The notes: generated from the sequence alone by a model not told the origin. A stretch of 64,000 nt of DNA from Amphiura filiformis (GCF_039555335.1 NC_092628.1:97778536-97842535); one strand, 5' to 3'. Shown: positions 1 to 11,629, counted from the first letter of the stretch. Numbers and translations are program-made.

Positions 1-455
1 CACCCTAATAAAAATTAGTGATAGCGAACCTTAGAGATAGCGAACCTTAATTAATTAGGGATAGCGAACCCTAAACAAAATTAGTGATAGCGAACCTTAG
101 GTATAGCGGACCTTTATTTCAATTAGTGATAACGAACCTTAGAGATAGCGAACCTTTAATAAATTAGTGATAGCGGACCTTATTCAAATTTAGTGATAGC
201 GAACCTTATTTTAAATTAGTGATAGCGAACCTTGTTTAAAATTAGTGATATCGAACCTTAGAACTACCGAACCTTATTCTAAATTAGTGATATCGAACCT
301 TAGAAGTAGCGGACCTTTTTTTAGGTATAGCGAACCCTTTTCTCTATTAGAGATAGCGGGATACTGATCTCCATAGACTTTACACGTTAGTGATAGCGAA
401 CCTTAGAGATAGCGAACCTTAGAGATAGCGGACCTTAGAGATAGCGGGATGTCAC
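1..455. repeat. Tandem satellite with GATAGCGAACCTT core
   Basis: At least fifteen imperfect copies of a short core, GATAGCGAACCTT or GATAGCGGACCTT, are spaced about 17 or 33 bases apart. They are usually preceded by AATTAGT or TTAGA, giving two alternating spacer types: a long A/T-rich one and a short TAGA one. Substitutions (ATCG for AGCG, ACCG, GGGATACTG) increase to the right and the array fades after about 450. It runs off the left edge, so its full length is unknown. No open frame or element end accompanies it. Confidence 0.85.
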
Positions 456-2360
456 CGTTGAGACACACATTTGCAGGGTTATTTGTTCGTATATAACTAT
501 GTGTATCGATGATTTGCTCAGAACCCTTTACAATTTTGTGGATGGAGCTCTTCATGTATGCATGTTTTAAAAGCGCTCAATAGTAAGCACATTATGCTAA
601 CTATTGAATTTTTACGGTAGGCTATAACCTTAAATGGTATCGTTATCCTATGTGTCCCCTGAATCAAAACTTACTTAACCGTGAGATATACAAATAATGA
701 AATGATTATTTGTAAAAACTTTTGGTAAAATATTTGTAATGTTTGACAACTAAATAAATTTTTGGTGAAGAGCATTAAAACGGATACAATATAATAAAAT
801 ATACAATCCTAAATCAAAATGGTGCGATCAACGTAATCAAAATGTTAAAATGGTCATAAAACTATGCATTGTTTCGTTAATGCAAGAGGATAATATGTTA
901 CATTTGGAACAGAACACACCATTACCAATCATTTTGATACAGCGTGTATTTTGGATGGTTTAGTAACGTTTCTACAAAATCTAATGTTTCATCTATTCTG
1001 TTTAAACGAATCACTTTCAACAATGAAATATTCTGCTATATCACTGTTCGAACACATGTTAAATTTTAAACAACACGGATTACCAGGTAAACCATACCAA
1101 TTGTTGGTTACAATTTGTAACCAACAAGTGCTGTAAGCATTGGTAGGGGTGTGTTCAAAAGTTTTAACTTGTCGGGTAAAATTTTACCCAACTATGGTGC
1201 TAACAGAAGTGGTCATGGTGGTATTGCAAATAAATATTCACTTTTTCCTCTGGTAAAAGTAAACAAGTAAAATAAAACTTACCGACAAAAATATGTCACA
1301 CAACTCACAGTTGTCAACCACGATGTAGCCAGTCTATCAAAGGTATAAGCCAATGGATTTAAGAGCGTCAGGAGTAATAGCATCCATTTGTGTAAAGAAA
1401 TCACGGAGAGACGAGGAGATCATTCATCCCCATGCATCATCTGTTCTTTTCTGATAAGCGATCACGCTACGATATAGCTACTTAATTCCACCCTACTACG
1501 ATATTCATTTCAAATCAATCCTAAAGTGAGAAGGAATATTCCCGTAAAATACCAAAAGATCCGAGTCGGTAGATTGCTTAAAAGTGACTGAGTTAATAAT
1601 CTATTAATATCCTCTCGCTGAATTTTGTCAAGTGAAAAATGATAGAGCCAAGTACATTTTGTGCATTAAATGGTATACCCGGCAGTGTTACGCGCGAAAA
1701 AAAAGTTGATGTGTTTTTAAGTAGCATATGTATTCAAGAGTAAACTATATCGATAATATGCCACGTGATTGCACTAAAATACAAAAATGAGTATACTCTG
1801 TTATTATCGTGACGCTGGCTGAGTGTTAAGTTTGACACATGACATGTGCGATACCGTGGGTTCCCATTAACTAATCGAAGTAATCGAACAATAATTAATT
1901 AGCATTTATTAGCTGTTTTAGTCGGCTCTGTATTTTGAAATAGTTGTATTCTACTCAATCTACGCTGGATAACTACTTTTAGAGATGGCGATGTTATACA
2001 TGCGATGGCAAACTGTGCCAATTGATTACCCCTGAATACCTATCACAAAGAGCACATGATAGAACATGATCAAATTGGCCAATCATAATCGCAGTGCCTT
2101 GTCATGGTCGATCCTTGTCAATTGTGTACAACATTATGTATTAAGCACTAGTAACATGATTGACATGATAAGGTGTATCCTTCGCACAACAGTATCTTGT
2201 CCCTCGCTCTCTGTCTGTTTCTCTCTTTCGACATTGCCAACATTTTGCACAAGTAACGAGATGGCGCTCTACAGACCGTTTTATAGAGATGAGCACTATT
2301 TATAGACAGGTTCACCCAGGAAAAAACTAATACATTTTCCTACCAGAACCATACTTAGCA
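456..2360. other. AT-rich intergenic DNA, nothing recognised
   Basis: Only short chance open frames on both strands, with no splice-site-flanked coding segment, RNA gene or clear repeat boundary that I can support. Confidence 0.5.
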
Positions 2361-2569
2361 CATATGTTGCTTGGGTTCAAGGATTTAAAAAAAGCACACG
2401 GGCCACCTTGATTTTTCACCTGAATCCAAGATGGCGGCCAAAATCCCACTAAAATCCTTAATAACTCATGTTTACAGTCTTAGAATGTTATAATGCTATT
2501 TTATTTTACCTTCAAATTATATGTAGATATCTTAAAGGAAAATTTTCATTGAAACAAAACCAAATAATT

Positions 2570-2627
2570 TACTCACTATTGACGGTTTCGCCTATCATGG
2601 TCGACAGGCATCATCAGAATGATGATG
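2570..2627 (-). ncRNA. Hammerhead-like motif in left arm of PLE1
   Basis: On the minus strand CTGATGA (2,617-2,611) is followed by GCCT, a 12-base loop, AGGC, then GAAAC and a GTC. This is the order of a type-I hammerhead with a very short stem III. One unpaired T sits between the core and stem II, and stem I is weak (CATT with AAT). Penelope-like ends are known to carry minimal hammerheads. Activity is unproven. Confidence 0.5.
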
Positions 2628-2689
2628 GATGATCCTTACTTCTGGTAGGACGAATCCCGACTGTAGAGGGTGTAGTACAGCCAGGAGAG

Positions 2690-3520
2690 GATCATACACG
2701 TGACTCAGATAGTGGGCCCCCTCGTCTCTGTTCATGACGTTGGTTCCTCTTCTCCTGATCCATATTGATTCTTTGACATGTCTTGCGTTAGTATCACACT
2801 CCTTGCATAGAACTTTAGCATTGTCCCAATTGATAACATGGTTTTGTTGTATGGTCTGTTATAGCTGACTTAGACTGCTCACTTGTGGATTGTTTACGGG
2901 TTTGCCGGGTGTAATTAGCTTTGGTTTTAGACACTCTCCGTTTCTTTTCGGTGCTCTTTTAGGCGTGTCTCAAATTTTCGTCCAGTTTCACCAACATATG
3001 AGTGATTGCAGTTAGCGCATGGTATTTCATAAACGCAGTCAGTAGTGTTAAGAGGATGTATTTTGTCTTTGGGATGAACTAGCATTTTGCGAAGCGTAGT
3101 GTTGGGCTTCATGGCAATGGCTATTCCGTGCTTCCGGAAGATCCGATTGGCTTTGTCAGCGAGTCCCTCCACGTACGAGATCACCACAAAACCCTTAGTG
3201 GGATTACTAGTACTGTCTTTCTTGATGTTAGGCTTGCTCTGTTTGTTAGCCATTTTGTCTTTCACTTTCTTAAATGACCAACCGGGGTAGTAGCCACAGC
3301 GCCCGAGCGCCTGTCTGATCTTTTCTTCTTCTAGTTTCTTATCCTCGTCTTCCGTTACTACGTTGTCCATCCTGTCTAATAGAGTGCGAATTACACCCAG
3401 TTTGTGGTGTATGGGATGGTGGGAGTCGAAATTTAGATATTGAGTCACGTGTATGATCCTCTCCTGGCTGTAAATACACCCTCTACAGTCGGGATTCGTC
3501 CTACCGGAAGTAAGGATCAT
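2690..3520 (-). pseudogene. Penelope-like GIY-YIG endonuclease remnant
   Basis: The longest open stretch (3,520 to 2,927) encodes a Penelope linker (TQYLNFDSHHPIHHK, then a Lys/Glu-rich helix ending in GYYPGW) followed by a GIY-YIG nuclease core: VYEIPCANCNHSYVGETGR, with an Arg and EH further on. The nuclease nicks target DNA for reverse transcription. Coding similarity continues past the stop at 2,927 with at least one more frame change, through HVINWDNAK and IWIRR to NMNRDEGA-type sequence (here NVMNRDEGAHYLS) near 2,700, the usual C-terminus of this family. The apparent start lies in the inverted right arm and is not a native start. The RT domain is absent, so the copy cannot be autonomous. 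Confidence 0.8.
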
Positions 3521-3521
3521 C

Positions 3522-3577
3522 CATCATCATTCTGATGATGCCTGTCGACCATGATAGGCGAAACCGTCAATAGTGAG
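3522..3577 (+). ncRNA. Hammerhead-like motif in right arm of PLE1
   Basis: Plus-strand copy of the motif in the left arm: CTGATGA at 3,532-3,538, GCCT/AGGC stem, GAAAC at 3,560-3,564, then GTC. The two copies are identical across the core and face outward, away from the coding remnant between them. Candidate only; the stem I pairing is short. Confidence 0.5.
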
Positions 3578-3879
3578 TAAATTATTTGGTTTTGTTTCAA
3601 TGAAAATTTTCCTTAATGTATATCTACAAACCTGATGAAGCTGTTCAGTGATATATGCAGATATCGTTTAACAAATGTGCACAACAAAAAATTGGTAATA
3701 AATTAAACGGACTAATCATGTGACCCAAAATGACCAAACTCTATATGACTACCTTTGAAAAAAATAATGAAATGACACAATGAATCCATGTGTCATTATG
3801 GTCATAGAATACAACTTCTAAAACGTCAAAGGTGCTTGTATGATCATTGAAGCACGATGATCAAAATAGATCTAGGTTC

Positions 3880-4478
3880 CACTGAAAAAGTGTACTTGAG
3901 TTCAAAATGGCGGCCAAATTCGCAAACGGATCAATCCATGCTAATTTAATTCTTACCGAGTATACACCAACCTCTTGTATGTTGTTCTACAATTGGTCAT
4001 GGGTACCGTTTCGTTATTTTACAAAGGATCTTTTTTAAAAGACAATATCTCAGCAACTAAATCAGCTGTGACCTTCTTATTACACAGGGCTAATTATTAG
4101 CTAGTTGTTAATGAGTGTTAGTAAAAACAATGGGATATTTTAGTTTCAGAGGGGGTCAGACCCTCGTGCTGTTGAACAAGATATTTTCCCTTTTTCATGG
4201 TTGAGATATTGTCCTTTAAAAAGGGTATTTTGTATAATAACTTGCTATTAACCAATTTAGCTCAAAATGCTCATGGTCGCAAATTTTTCGGCTAAAAAAA
4301 GGGAATTTGAATTTTTTGCTGTAACCTCACCTTGAGGAGCTAAAACGGTACCCATAACCAATTGTAGTACAACATCCAAGGGTGTACACTAGGTAAGTAT
4401 TAAATTAGTATGGATTGACCCGTTTGCGAATTTGGCCGCCATTTTGGACTCAAGTACATTTTTGCAGTGGCCCCTACA
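3880..4478. mobile_element. 0.6-kb foldback element
   Basis: The left arm (3,880-4,065) and right arm (4,205-4,478) are reverse complements at high identity over the outer 130 bp. That part includes TGTACTTGAGTYCAAAATGG, GGCGGCCAAATTCGCAAACG and TTGGTYATGGGTACCG. Similarity continues with gaps through AAAGGACAATATCTCA near the centre. The middle holds a short unpaired region. No transposase frame is present, which fits a non-autonomous foldback or MITE-like element. I could not fix a target-site duplication. Confidence 0.75.
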
Positions 4479-6255
4479 ATCAACGAAATTAATAGTTAAT
4501 TATTATTATTATTAACCTTGACAATATGTTGAAACTCTTCATTGCCGCTTTGATAATTCAGTGAAATTAGTATAATTATGTTTGATGAGAAGTACCAAAG
4601 AGCTTTTAAATATAAATAGAGTCGCAATAGATTATATAATCTTTTGTTCGTTTGATGCCGATTAGAAGTTGCGACAGGCTATTCATAAAAGTGGTACCAT
4701 TGTTTCGAATAAAGGGGTTCCGCCATTTAATTGGTCACTGATCCGGCATCATATTAACGCTCTACATGACAGGCGAGTATCAATAAGTGACCACACTACA
4801 GTCATGTGTAAGGGCAGTCATGTGTAAAGTGGTACCATTGTACTCACGTATCCCAAATGTGTGCTTGTGTGGGCCTGAACTCTATGAAGGAGGCTTTAGC
4901 TGTTGATGCAATCATCTTTACCACCCACCTGACGTTAGGCATTTCATTTAAATAAATTGAATGCTCTTCCTGATCGATTACACATTAGAATGTATGAAGG
5001 CTGCCATGTACAGTCCATATATCTATATTACACTATAATGGTAATCGCTATACGTATACATGTAAGTATAATTATAGACCTATAAAGGTTGTTTTTAAGA
5101 AATTTCCATTTAATTTTATTTTAAGGAGATTGGTATAGAAATAGTGGCGTATCCAATGAGGGGAGGGGGTTGGGAAGGGGCAGATTCACCCCTGTGAGAA
5201 GTCTTGGGAGGAGGAGGAGGAAGAGGGAGGAGGGATATGGAGATTGAGAGAGGGCTGGAGGAAGGGAGCAATGAAAAGATATAATAAAGACAAGTAGATA
5301 AATAGAAATATAAGGAAAATGATGGGAATGAGAGAGGGAGGGTGAGAGGGGACAATGAGAGGGAAGGAGTGATAAAGTGTATGATGAATACATTTAATAA
5401 TAATTATTAGGCCTATATAATAACTAAACACATAACAGCACTGGGCAGCCATTCGATGATGTCAATGCCTTTATTCTTTACGTAATTAAAACACCCAGTC
5501 AGATGTATTTCACACCTACCAAACACAAGTCACCCAATTTCGAAAACTGGACGTTGAATGTACACTCTCATGAATATTGATTGGCAACATTTTCCAATAA
5601 TTGAATATATGAATACAAAAACCACCTAAGTCCATACTTGAACCAAATTGAGTTAAGCATGGGAAAGTGTTGCTTTACATAGGCCTGCCATATGTATGAA
5701 AGAACAACTCAAATTCATCCTCTGTGTCTATTGAGCATGTGAAAAATAGCATGTATGAAAGAATCACCCAATTCCATGATTTGAGTCTTGTAACACATTG
5801 ATTAAAACCCAGTATGTATAAAAGTCCACTTGTAACACATTCATTGCTAGAGAGTGAAAAAAAAAAAAAAAATGGGTTTAATAAAGAAAGTGTGTGGTTT
5901 ATATTACATGGCAGAATGCTTATCAACATTATACATACCTGTGCGCTTTATTTTGTATTATCTTACTAGTGGTAATCTCATTCTAACATTGTTGTCTTTG
6001 TATATGATTCAAACAACCACCTAAGTCCAAAATTTAAAATGAACCCCACGAAGTCCCTGAAATGCTAATCGTCATACCTAATACAGGTTAATCCACTCAT
6101 TTGCACGTAAAACTTACCATATTGACCAGGTAAATCTAACTGAAGGAATTAAAATGATACACAGGTTTTTCTCTCAAAATCACTTCCCATGGACTTAGGT
6201 GGCTTTTGTATTCATGTATTCAATTATGTCAGCGCTCTAATCGGAAACAATAGAA
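4479..6255. other. AT-rich DNA with a purine-rich block
   Basis: The stretch has no supported gene. A strongly purine-rich tract (GGAGG/GAGAG type) at about 5,145-5,375 produces long pyrimidine-codon open frames on the minus strand, rich in Ser/Leu/Pro; these are low-complexity artefacts. The words AGTGGCGTATCC at its left resemble the ends of a G-rich repeat family seen elsewhere in the window. A 16-A run lies near 5,858. Confidence 0.5.
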
Positions 6256-6261
6256 CAATAG

Positions 6262-6445
6262 ACCCTGCAGAGCGTTGAGAAGTACAAACCTTCTCCCCCA
6301 TTCCCTCACAATCAATGTTGGGGAGACTGGAGAGCCCAATGGAAAAAGTGCTTTCATCAACATTGAACTGGGGGAGAGGGGTGACGATTTACATTTAGTA
6401 TGCCAGAGTGTGCCAACATTAATTTCCTTGATTGTAGATCTATCA
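6262..6445. repeat. Palindromic repeat, copy of the 62.3-62.5 kb family
   Basis: CTCCCCCATTCCCTCACAAT then CAATGTTGGGGAG is mirrored by CATCAACATTGAACTGGGGG and AGAGGGGTGA, then GTGCCAACATTAATTTCC. The same order, with inverted CAACATTGA blocks and CCC/GGG flanks, occurs at 62,282-62,541. This marks a small dispersed palindromic element. Confidence 0.5.
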
Positions 6446-6690
6446 TCATCATGCGTCAATGAACATACAGTAGAAGCACATTTGAAGTTTTAGAAGTTGT
6501 ACACTATGATCCATGGATTCATTGTGTCATTTCATCATTTTTTTCCAAGGTAGTCAAATAGAGTTAAGCCATTTTGGGTCACATGGTTAGTCCGTCCAAT
6601 GTATTACCAATTTTTTGTTGCCGCCATCTTGGATTCAGGGAAAAAATCGAGGTGGCCCGTGGGCTTTTTTTAATCCTTTTAACACCAAAG

Positions 6691-7750
6691 TGAACACGAA
6701 GTCGAGAGAAATTGGAATAAGTAGACGTTACAATTTGTCTACAGACTATGGTTTTCTAAAGCTTTTGCCCCACGAAGCCTTGGGGTGAAAGTTGGGAAGA
6801 TTTACAGAAATAAAGTCTAAAGGGCAGAAAGTTGCAAGGTCTCCAATATATTCAACTTCTTTCGACAATACAAAACCTATTATGTTTAGCTCTTTTCAGG
6901 AAGTAAATGGAGCTATCTGTAAAGGTCAAGAATGTTCAACCTCAGTGATAATTGATTTTGTTTTATTTATTTGTGAAATAAATACAAAGCAAATAGACAA
7001 AAAAGTACATCTTTTAAATTATCATAATATTTAATGGTATATAACAGCTGCAACATTTCTGTGGTGTCTTATGTTTTAAACATGAGTGCAATCAAACACA
7101 GTACTTCAACTCTCAACTGAAAGCCATAATGTACCATCTTTTTAAATGAATTTTGTTAATTTTGTTTTTGTTTTTCAAACCTGATTTTTGTAATATATGT
7201 AATGTTCATACATTTCCCACCTTACAATTACACCTAATTGGACTCATTGTGTTTGGAGGACAACGAACAATTTTGAATCGAAATACACTAATTTTCCATA
7301 TAGCTCCACAGTTTAAGTTAGTTTAAGATAATAGGTGGAGTTCATTTCATTTTAGCTCATTATTTCGGCTTAAGATTACCAGCAAACATTCCTGATAGTT
7401 GTTACTTATATTATTTCATAATTTTTGGAATAAAAAGCCTCAAATTTGACATATATATATTCGCCATAATTTACATAACAATTGCAGTGCTTTAATAAGT
7501 TTGGCCCTATTGAGAGAGTATATGTTGGGTTTAAACTAATTTCAGATAGTATAAATAACACATCCAGTAATACTACAAAATCACTGCACATTAGGAAAAG
7601 TGTTACACAAATTACAGTTATAATGTTAATTTTTGTTGCATATATACACAATACATTCAGGCTATCACAATTTACTGTGTATTTAAGTGTAAAATGAAGT
7701 GGACTTTGGTGAACTAAAATACCTTGAAAATATAGTATTACTTTCACATA
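6691..7750. other. AT-rich intergenic DNA, nothing recognised
   Basis: Several overlapping open frames of 70-130 codons occur, but their composition (Ile, Phe, Tyr, Lys, Asn) follows the AT content and none has a recognisable motif or splice context. Confidence 0.45.
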
Positions 7751-7760
7751 CACCCACCAG

Positions 7761-7927
7761 GAATCGGACAGCAACGTTAGCACAATATTTTTGTGGGATC
7801 TGAGCATATCAATATTTAATTATTTGGCATAAAATGTGACATTCCTCGTATTCAGAATGAAAATTTGATTTGTCTGGTGTGCTATCATGTCCCACAAAAT
7901 CACTGTGCAAATGTTGCTATCCGAACC
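7761..7927. mobile_element. Short inverted-repeat element
   Basis: The left arm 7,761-7,800 and right arm 7,889-7,927 are reverse complements with a few mismatches. Both carry the word TCCCACAAAA...CTGTGC...GTTGCTATCCGA in one orientation. A single arm of the same sequence recurs at 57,868-57,911, so this is a dispersed family. There is no coding capacity and no clear target duplication. Confidence 0.6.
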
Positions 7928-8785
7928 CTTAAATCTCACAACAGATGAATATGACGCCACCAGTGGCGGTGGAACGATTTTGAAAGTGATGGGGCCAATG
8001 GCGAATGTCTAGAATAGATAATTGATTATTTTTGTTCACCCAGACATGTAACACACAGTACATTATTGGTTTGATTTAAGTGGGATGGCCCAGCCCCAGG
8101 TCAAAAAGTGGGGGAGGGGTACTGGCTCCCCTGCATCCCCTGCCCGTGCTTCCGGGTTCAGGTGTTAAATGATCACATGTTTTAACATCAATACAAGGGC
8201 CGAGTAATAGTTTAGAGTGAATTATTCATAACGAATACATTCTACCTCGCAAACCAACGAAATTTACCACAGGTTTGCATTGCTAATTGAAAAACAGTGA
8301 ATTTAGCGTCAATCCTATAGTTTGTATTTCTTTATTTAATCAAATTACCGGGTAAAATTACCATAGTTCGAAATGATGTTGAAAAAGAGAACGATATAAC
8401 AATTATAGTTGAAGATTCAAAAGTTAGTGCTAACTGTTTAAAGCCTTTTCGGACTAATGAACCAGGCCCGTACGAAGGATTTCATCGGGGGGGGGGGGGG
8501 GTGCTGATTTTGATGAAAAAGTGGACTTTTTCCAGGGGGAGATTTTGTGAAAAGTGGACTTTCTTTCCAAAATTTTGACCTTTTTTGTCCAAAAAAAGCG
8601 TAAAAAACCTGTAATAAACGGGCTGTTCCCTGAATATATTATGATTTTGCACATGGTTATATTCTGGTCTCAAGCGACCTCCAAACCCCCAAGACCTGGA
8701 TCAAAAAAGTGCGAGGCAAAAAGGAATTAAACAATATTGATCATAGTGTAAAAACATATTGGATTCGCATAATTTGGCAGTATAT
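7928..8785. other. G-rich repeat modules, no gene
   Basis: Contains CCAGTGGCGGTGG near 7,968 and a 13-G run at about 8,489 after CCCGTACGAAGGATTTCATC. Both resemble the G-rich repeat ends found at 29.4, 30.5, 33.9 and 35.5 kb. The minus-strand frames over the G run are low-complexity artefacts. Confidence 0.45.
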
Positions 8786-8789
8786 TAAT

Positions 8790-9090
8790 TAAAAGAGTAT
8801 TTCGTGATCCGAGCATCCTCTTTTTATTTCAGTTGAATCCTATTTTATGCAAGATTACACTGTTCCATGGACAATGTGTTGTAATTTCGTTCTGTTGTAC
8901 CAGAACGTATTCAAATTTCACGATATTTTTGCTAAACTTGGCCATTGGGCCGTGGAATACCCGGGGTTTACATCGGTTTGTATGTATCGGATATTAATTA
9001 TGTAGCCAGAGGTTTCCAGTGGTGTAAAAATCTCATTTTTTTAAAGAGAAAAGTGGGGGATGATGCTGCGGATCACGAAATGCCCTTTTA
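8790..9090. mobile_element. MITE-like element, copy 1
   Basis: The ends form terminal inverted repeats: AAAAGAGTATTTCGTGATCC on the left, and GGATCACGAAATGCCCTTTT read on the right. A second copy in opposite orientation lies at 28,097-28,440 and matches through the interior (TCGTTCTG..CACCAGAACG palindrome, GAGGTTTCCAGTG.TGTAAAAAT). No open frame belongs to it. Confidence 0.75.
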
Positions 9091-9501
9091 CGTAAGATGT
9101 TCAAAATATCTAATTTATTTGTATGCTAGTTCAACTTCGATTTAATCTTGTTATTTTGTTTATTTTCAATAAAAAATTACTCAGGGTAGTTTAATTCAGA
9201 AAATCCTATTCTAACATCAAGAAGCCCTGCTATATATATAAATACACGTTATATATTGATTATAAACAAGAACATATATTATACTGTACAGGTTACATAT
9301 AGTTCAGGAATATTTTACGAATAAGGCATCGCCGTTTATATCAGCCAAATCGACTGTAATATTTAAAAATAGCAAAAATGTGACATAATATCCAATGGGG
9401 TGCAAACAAATAATACATAAGTAAAAAAACCCAACATTTCGATAAGGCAAAACGTTTCTGTATCATAAAGATTTCTCTTTTCGAACGTTGGGTTTGAATT
9501 T

Positions 9502-9701
9502 NNNNNNNNNNNNNNNNNNNNNNNNNNNNNNNNNNNNNNNNNNNNNNNNNNNNNNNNNNNNNNNNNNNNNNNNNNNNNNNNNNNNNNNNNNNNNNNNNNN
9601 NNNNNNNNNNNNNNNNNNNNNNNNNNNNNNNNNNNNNNNNNNNNNNNNNNNNNNNNNNNNNNNNNNNNNNNNNNNNNNNNNNNNNNNNNNNNNNNNNNNN
9701 N
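9502..9701. other. Assembly gap (200 N)
   Basis: Exactly 200 undetermined bases; the round number suggests an estimated or default gap length. Frames crossing it are meaningless. Confidence 0.98.
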
Positions 9702-10765
9702 CTTTTCATAGCTATACACTATTCCTGCCTGCTGCCTTACATCACCCCAGGTGGACCGTTGCAACGGTGTGACACTTGCTAGTGTAACAAGCTGATTTTG
9801 TTTGTTTGTTAGTTAGACTGCTGCAACAAGGTGATTTTTCCAATTTGGTCATCTTCCAAGAGAGAACTACACCAGGTATGCTCATCTTAAGAAGGTGAAA
9901 TTAGACTCCGAAGATGACAGCGCTGGTGATCTACCAATGAACTACCCCGTCCACCTTATTTGAGGCGAATCATTTGCATAAATTGAATAGAGTTGCTGAT
10001 CGATTACCTGTAACAACGTGACGTGGCTGCCAGGTCCATGCCTTACTGTGTCACTTTTAATCAATGAACCATGTCGCAGTACGCTCGTATGTTTTGTTAT
10101 AATGGTTATGGTTTTTTTTTTTTGTGAATACTCTCAATCATCTGGGAATCGTAAACGAGAGATAAGATTAAATCTATTCAACCAGATAACATACCTTAGA
10201 GCAACCAAGATTGCGACCAGTGGTAATGGTTTAGACCTATGCAATAAAGAAAGAAAGAAAGAATGGAGAAAGAGAGAGAGGGAGTTGGGGGAGAGATAAG
10301 ATTATTCTTAGTAAGTTAAAACGTTTTGGTTTCAACACCACTGATTTGATCACCATTCATATTTGTTATGTTCGCCCTCTCCGGCGAACATCTCAATATG
10401 CAATGGAGGAATGTGATCTTATTGTCCCCGAGTTACTATTCTATACAGACCATTGAAAGAATCTACCTTCAGCAATACAGTAACAATAGGTTTAGCCAAT
10501 AGCCTGTTTATTTTGAAAGACAACTCATTGTTGAATTAATTACATCGCTGAGCTTGTAGCGATCGGTTTCTAGCCAATGGTTTTTAACCAATCCCTCACC
10601 GAGCACAAGTAATAGCAGCTACTCTCAGTAGCCGGCGGGCAGTTTTATAAAGATACGTGCTTTGATGCCTATACAAAAAACTTTTTTTACCTGGCGTGGA
10701 CGATGAGTGTCAGCGCTTTAAACGAAACCAATAAGGAGAGGGCGCGGCGTACTTTGGATTGAGTA
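9702..10765. other. Intergenic DNA with GAAA/GAGA simple repeat
   Basis: No supported gene. A short (GAAA)n and (GA)n run lies at 10,245-10,295. Confidence 0.5.
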
Positions 10766-10769
10766 CACT

Positions 10770-10995
10770 TTTGTCAGTTGAGAAAGCATACAAAGGTTTA
10801 CTTCAGCACATTTCTTGGTAATGAAAGAAGTTATATCTCTTCTAATTTGTTGCTGGATTTTATACTCTCCAAATTGATCTTTGCTCTGCAAGTCTTTAAC
10901 TTAAACATTTCTTCTTTGTTCCACTCTGTATTGGTCATTGATCTTACTTACCAAATCTGGGTGGTTTTCGCTATCGCTTGATCATCCTCAGTTTA
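10770..10995 (-). pseudogene. RTE-like LINE fragment (copy C)
   Basis: The stretch matches 13,180-13,560 and 14,586-14,690 in the same orientation, sharing TTCAGCACATTTCTTGRTAA, GTATTGGTCATTGATCTT and GGGTGGTTTTCGCT. It is therefore a short non-coding relic of the LINE whose larger remnants lie downstream. Confidence 0.6.
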
Positions 10996-11089
10996 ATTCT
11001 CATGGGTATTTTGGACAGAAAAGAGGACAAAAAAGACACTACGTACCGAAACGTTTTCACGAAACCTGTCCAATTTTGGACACGTTTAC

Positions 11090-11240
11090 CAGACACTCAT
11101 GCCTTCAATCAATTCTGGAAGGTAGGTGTAAGAGAGGAAGTCCAGCAGCACGTTGGCTAGATGATATCAAGAAGCTCGAAGTTCACTGGTATGAACGTGG
11201 CAGACGAAACAAAGACTGCTGCTAACCGAACTCGATGGCG
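11090..11240 (+). pseudogene. LINE C-terminal fragment, plus strand
   Basis: An open stretch reads GRCKRGSPAARWLDDIKK then HWYERGRRNK. This resembles the Arg-rich C-terminal RWLDDI motif of RTE/BovB-type LINE ORF2 proteins. It lies opposite in strand to the neighbouring LINE copies, so the locus has been rearranged. Homology is to the family motif only. Confidence 0.5.
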
Positions 11241-11629
11241 AGCTCTTATGAGAAAAAAATCCCTTTTCTGGTGTACAGGGGTAAAAATTTCAACTTTTTG
11301 AAAAATGTCAAGAATCAGAAAAAGAATATGTACATGTACTGTGTTCACCAAGGGAGATAGAAGGCAAACAAGGTCAAAGGCCATTGGATGGCCATAGGCC
11401 ACTGTTGTTCTTTGATTTCAATTGCACATAAATAAACCGTTTAGAAGGCGAGTTCCATGCCGTTTCCTGTATTCTTATAGTGTCAAAACGAGCAATTTGA
11501 CACTATTTTGCCAAAATCGGAGTAAGCTGAAACTTTGAACCATGTACTACCAAACCCCAAATGTGACATTTTACCTAAAAATGAGTTTTTTGGTGGGAAA
11601 ATTCCATAACTATTCAATTTTAAACGAGT

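Larger units (their letters stand above)
2522..3628 (-). mobile_element. PLE1: 5'-truncated Penelope-like element with inverted ends
   Basis: A minus-strand fragment of a Penelope-like retroelement keeps the post-RT linker and a GIY-YIG endonuclease but no reverse transcriptase. Its 3' end is present twice in opposite orientation: the left arm (about 2,522-2,710) is the reverse complement of the right arm (about 3,450-3,628), nearly identical over about 170 bp. Both arms end in TGTAGATAT-like sequence and both contain a hammerhead-like core. Truncated Penelope insertions with an inverted extra terminal piece are a known configuration. The element interrupts an older dispersed repeat. Confidence 0.8.
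2365..6690. repeat. Diverged inverted repeat pair enclosing nested insertions
   Basis: The block at about 6,509-6,690 reads, in reverse complement, as two pieces on the left: 2,365-2,440 (ending in AAGATGGCGGC) and 3,683-3,800 (starting CAACAAAAAATTGGTAAT). The two left pieces are adjacent in the right copy, so about 1.2 kb, including the Penelope-like fragment PLE1, was inserted between them. Either an old inverted-repeat element lost its internal homology, or two copies of one dispersed repeat sit in opposite orientation. Confidence 0.55.

Noticed and set aside
1-455. CRISPR-like array
   Set aside because: Spacers are not unique, repeats are imperfect and the context is eukaryotic; this is an ordinary satellite.
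5116-5452. Overlapping minus-strand frames rich in Ser, Leu and Pro
   Set aside because: They lie over a purine-rich tract; composition is fully explained by GGAGG/GAGA simple sequence and three frames are open at once.
7406-7807. 133-codon minus-strand frame with hydrophobic stretches
   Set aside because: AT-driven composition, no family motif, and it runs into the arm of an inverted-repeat element.
9341-9772. Open frames spanning the 200-N gap
   Set aside because: Mostly undetermined bases; not interpretable.
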